15,188 nucleotides of DNA, from positions 1 through 15,188 of the forward strand of contig CALBNX010000066.1 in assembly GCA_937896885.1 (NCBI GenBank), read 5' to 3'. Positions 13,709 to 15,188 of the stretch are shown one piece after another. Every line of letters starts with the position of its first letter. The stretch's first letter is position 1. Made by a program: the position numbers and the translations under genes. This DNA is from an uncultured Clostridia bacterium. Its GTDB lineage: Bacteria > Bacillota > Clostridia > Oscillospirales > Acutalibacteraceae. The notes beneath the pieces are model-generated. The model saw only the letters and a program-made list of their open reading frames with translations, did no database searches and had not been told where the DNA came from.

Positions 13709-15188
13709 ATGTCTAAGGAGCTTGAAAAACAGTATAATCCGAAGAATGTTGAAGACAGAATTTATAAAGACTGGCTTCAGAACAAATATTTCCACGCAAA
13801 GCGTGAAGAAGGTAAAAAGACTTACACAATTGTAATTCCACCACCAAACATTACAGGTCAGCTTCACATGGGCCATGCCCTTGATAACACATTACAGGAT
13901 ATTCTTATCCGTTATCACAGAATGGCAGGTTATGATACCCTTTGGCTTCCAGGTACTGACCACGCATCTATTGCAACTGAGGCAAAAATTGTTGAAACAA
14001 TGCGTAAAGAAGGTATCAGCAAAGACGATTTAGGTCGTGATGGCTTTTTAGAAAGAGCTTGGGACTGGAAAAAGCAGTACGGTGGCAGAATTATCGAACA
14101 GTTAAAGAAACTCGGCTCATCATGTGACTGGGATAGAGAAAGATTTACTCTTGACGAGGGCTGCAGTAAGGCTGTTAATGAGGTTTTCGTTCGCCTTTAT
14201 GATAAGGATTTGATTTACAGAGGTAACCGTATGGTTAACTGGTGTCCTTGCTGTAACACATCAATTTCTGACGCTGAAGTTGAATATGAAGAACAGGATG
14301 GATACTTCTGGCATCTTCTTTATACAGTTAAAGAGACAGGCGAAAAGCTTGAACTTGCAACAACTCGTCCCGAAACAATGCTCGGTGATACAGCCGTTGC
14401 TATCAACGCTGATGATGAAAGATATAAGCATCTTCACGGTTGTCATGTAATTTTACCACTTCTTAACAAAGAAATTCCAATCGTTTGTGACGAACACGCT
14501 GATATGACAAAGGGTACAGGTGTTGTTAAAATTACTCCTGCTCACGACCCTAACGACTTTGAAGTTGGTCAAAGACACAATCTTCCAATCGTTCGCACAT
14601 TCACTTATGATGGTCACCTTACAGGTGCAGAGGACAAGAGAATTGCTGACGAGCTTATCGCAAGTGGTCGTGCAACTGAAAATGAGCCTGAAGTTCTTGA
14701 CTGTGGTAAGTATGCAGGTATGACAACAATGGAAGCAAGAAAAGCAATTATAGCTGACCTTGAAGCAGGTGGCTATCTTAAAGAAACAGAGCCACGCAAG
14801 CACGAAGTTGGTACTTGCTATCGTTGTCACAACAATATCGAGCCAATGGTTTCGAAACAATGGTTTGTCCGCATGGTTCCTCTTGCAAAACCTGCAATTG
14901 AGGCAGTAGAAAAAGGCGAAACAAAGTTCATTCCTGAAAGGTTTACAAAGAACTATCTCAACTGGATGAACGGTACTCGTGACTGGTGTATTTCTCGTCA
15001 GTTGTGGTGGGGACACAGAATTCCTGCTTGGTATTGTGATGATTGTGGCGAAACAGTTGTTACAAAAGATGCAATTTGCACCTGCCCAAAATGTAATAGC
15101 AAAAATATCCGTCAGGACGAAGATACACTTGACACTTGGTTCTCATCTGCCCTTTGGCCATTCTCAACACTTGGTTGGCCTGAACAGA
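13709..15188 (+). CDS. valS: Valyl-tRNA synthetase, 3'-truncated by the window edge
   Basis: About 493 codons are visible, with the frame still open at the right edge. The class I signature appears as PPPNITGQLHMGHALDNTLQD (HIGH motif as HMGH). It is followed by WLPGTDHASIATE, the editing-domain motifs TTRPETMLGDTAVAI and GTGVVKITPAHDPNDFEVG, and then WCISRQLWWGHRIPAWYC and DTWFSSALWPFSTLGWP, which are diagnostic for ValS. A zinc-ribbon-like pair of C-x2-C motifs lies near the end of the visible part (WYCDDCG and CPKC). The KMSKS loop and the anticodon-binding domain lie beyond the window. The enzyme charges tRNA-Val and edits mischarged threonine. AAAGGA at 13694-13699 favours the ATG at 13709 over the in-frame ATG at 13700. 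Expression is controlled by the T-box leader just upstream. Confidence 0.97.
   Translation, partial: MSKELEKQYNPKNVEDRIYKDWLQNKYFHAKREEGKKTYTIVIPPPNITGQLHMGHALDNTLQDILIRYHRMAGYDTLWLPGTDHASIATEAKIVETMRKEGISKDDLGRDGFLERAWDWKKQYGGRIIEQLKKLGSSCDWDRERFTLDEGCSKAVNEVFVRLYDKDLIYRGNRMVNWCPCCNTSISDAEVEYEEQDGYFWHLLYTVKETGEKLELATTRPETMLGDTAVAINADDERYKHLHGCHVILPLLNKEIPIVCDEHADMTKGTGVVKITPAHDPNDFEVGQRHNLPIVRTFTYDGHLTGAEDKRIADELIASGRATENEPEVLDCGKYAGMTTMEARKAIIADLEAGGYLKETEPRKHEVGTCYRCHNNIEPMVSKQWFVRMVPLAKPAIEAVEKGETKFIPERFTKNYLNWMNGTRDWCISRQLWWGHRIPAWYCDDCGETVVTKDAICTCPKCNSKNIRQDEDTLDTWFSSALWPFSTLGWPEQ

Noticed and set aside
13442..13876. Leftward open frame of 144 codons across the T-box leader and valS start
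   Set aside because: It is antisense to a recognised riboswitch and the conserved ValS N-terminus, and its product resembles no family; a shadow frame.
14453..15016. Leftward open frame of 187 codons inside valS
   Set aside because: It runs opposite the strongly conserved ValS editing and catalytic regions, and the cysteine-rich product is typical of an antisense shadow.
1..15188. CRISPR array, insertion sequence, tRNA or rRNA, toxin-antitoxin or phage defence module
   Set aside because: No regularly spaced direct repeats, transposase motifs, cloverleaf sequences, rRNA segments or recognisable defence proteins were seen on either strand.

Overview
The window looks like chromosomal DNA of a low-GC Gram-positive bacterium of the class Clostridia (Bacillota). 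The evidence is A+T-rich intergenic DNA, strong AGGA/GGTGA-type ribosome binding sites, a tRNA-sensing T-box leader in front of valS, a TagD-type cytidylyltransferase, and a DUF4364 protein beside a ComF protein. The style would fit the Oscillospirales/Ruminococcus-like gut clostridia, but the genus cannot be fixed from the sequence alone.

Left part (1-3320): housekeeping and catabolic genes. The 3' two-thirds of an M20 metallopeptidase runs rightward and meets a leftward glucuronate isomerase gene (uxaC) at a perfect 26-bp palindrome that should terminate both. Between them lies a structured, repeat-like stretch. uxaC and the rightward yebC diverge from a 202-bp region, and yebC has a near-consensus promoter.

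Central part (3320-13398): a dense rightward gene series with gaps of 29 bases or less, probably one transcription unit of almost 10 kb. Its first seven genes form a surface-polysaccharide locus: a WbuB-like glycosyltransferase, a WcaC-like glycosyltransferase, a LicD-family phosphotransferase, the CDP-glycerol-forming enzyme TagD, a third GT4 glycosyltransferase, a Wzy-type polymerase/ligase and a Wzx-type flippase. They imply a lipid-linked repeat unit built in the cytoplasm, decorated with a phospho-substituent (glycerol phosphate is the simplest reading of LicD plus TagD), flipped by Wzx and polymerised outside. No initiating sugar-phosphate transferase, chain-length regulator or nucleotide-sugar synthase is present in the window. 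The series continues with a NagD-type HAD phosphatase, a DUF4364 winged-helix-like protein and a ComF phosphoribosyltransferase-like protein.

Right part (13388-15188): valS, cut by the window edge, lies behind a complete T-box riboswitch. The leader shows a GUA (valine) specifier, a UGGU tRNA-end-binding bulge matching an A discriminator base, and an intrinsic terminator. Its consensus promoter (TTGACA, 17-base spacer, TAAAAT) begins inside the last codons of comF.

No CRISPR array, insertion sequence, tRNA, rRNA or phage gene was seen. The most notable points are the LicD/TagD pairing inside a Wzx/Wzy locus, two structured repeat-like intergenic elements, and the T-box leader.
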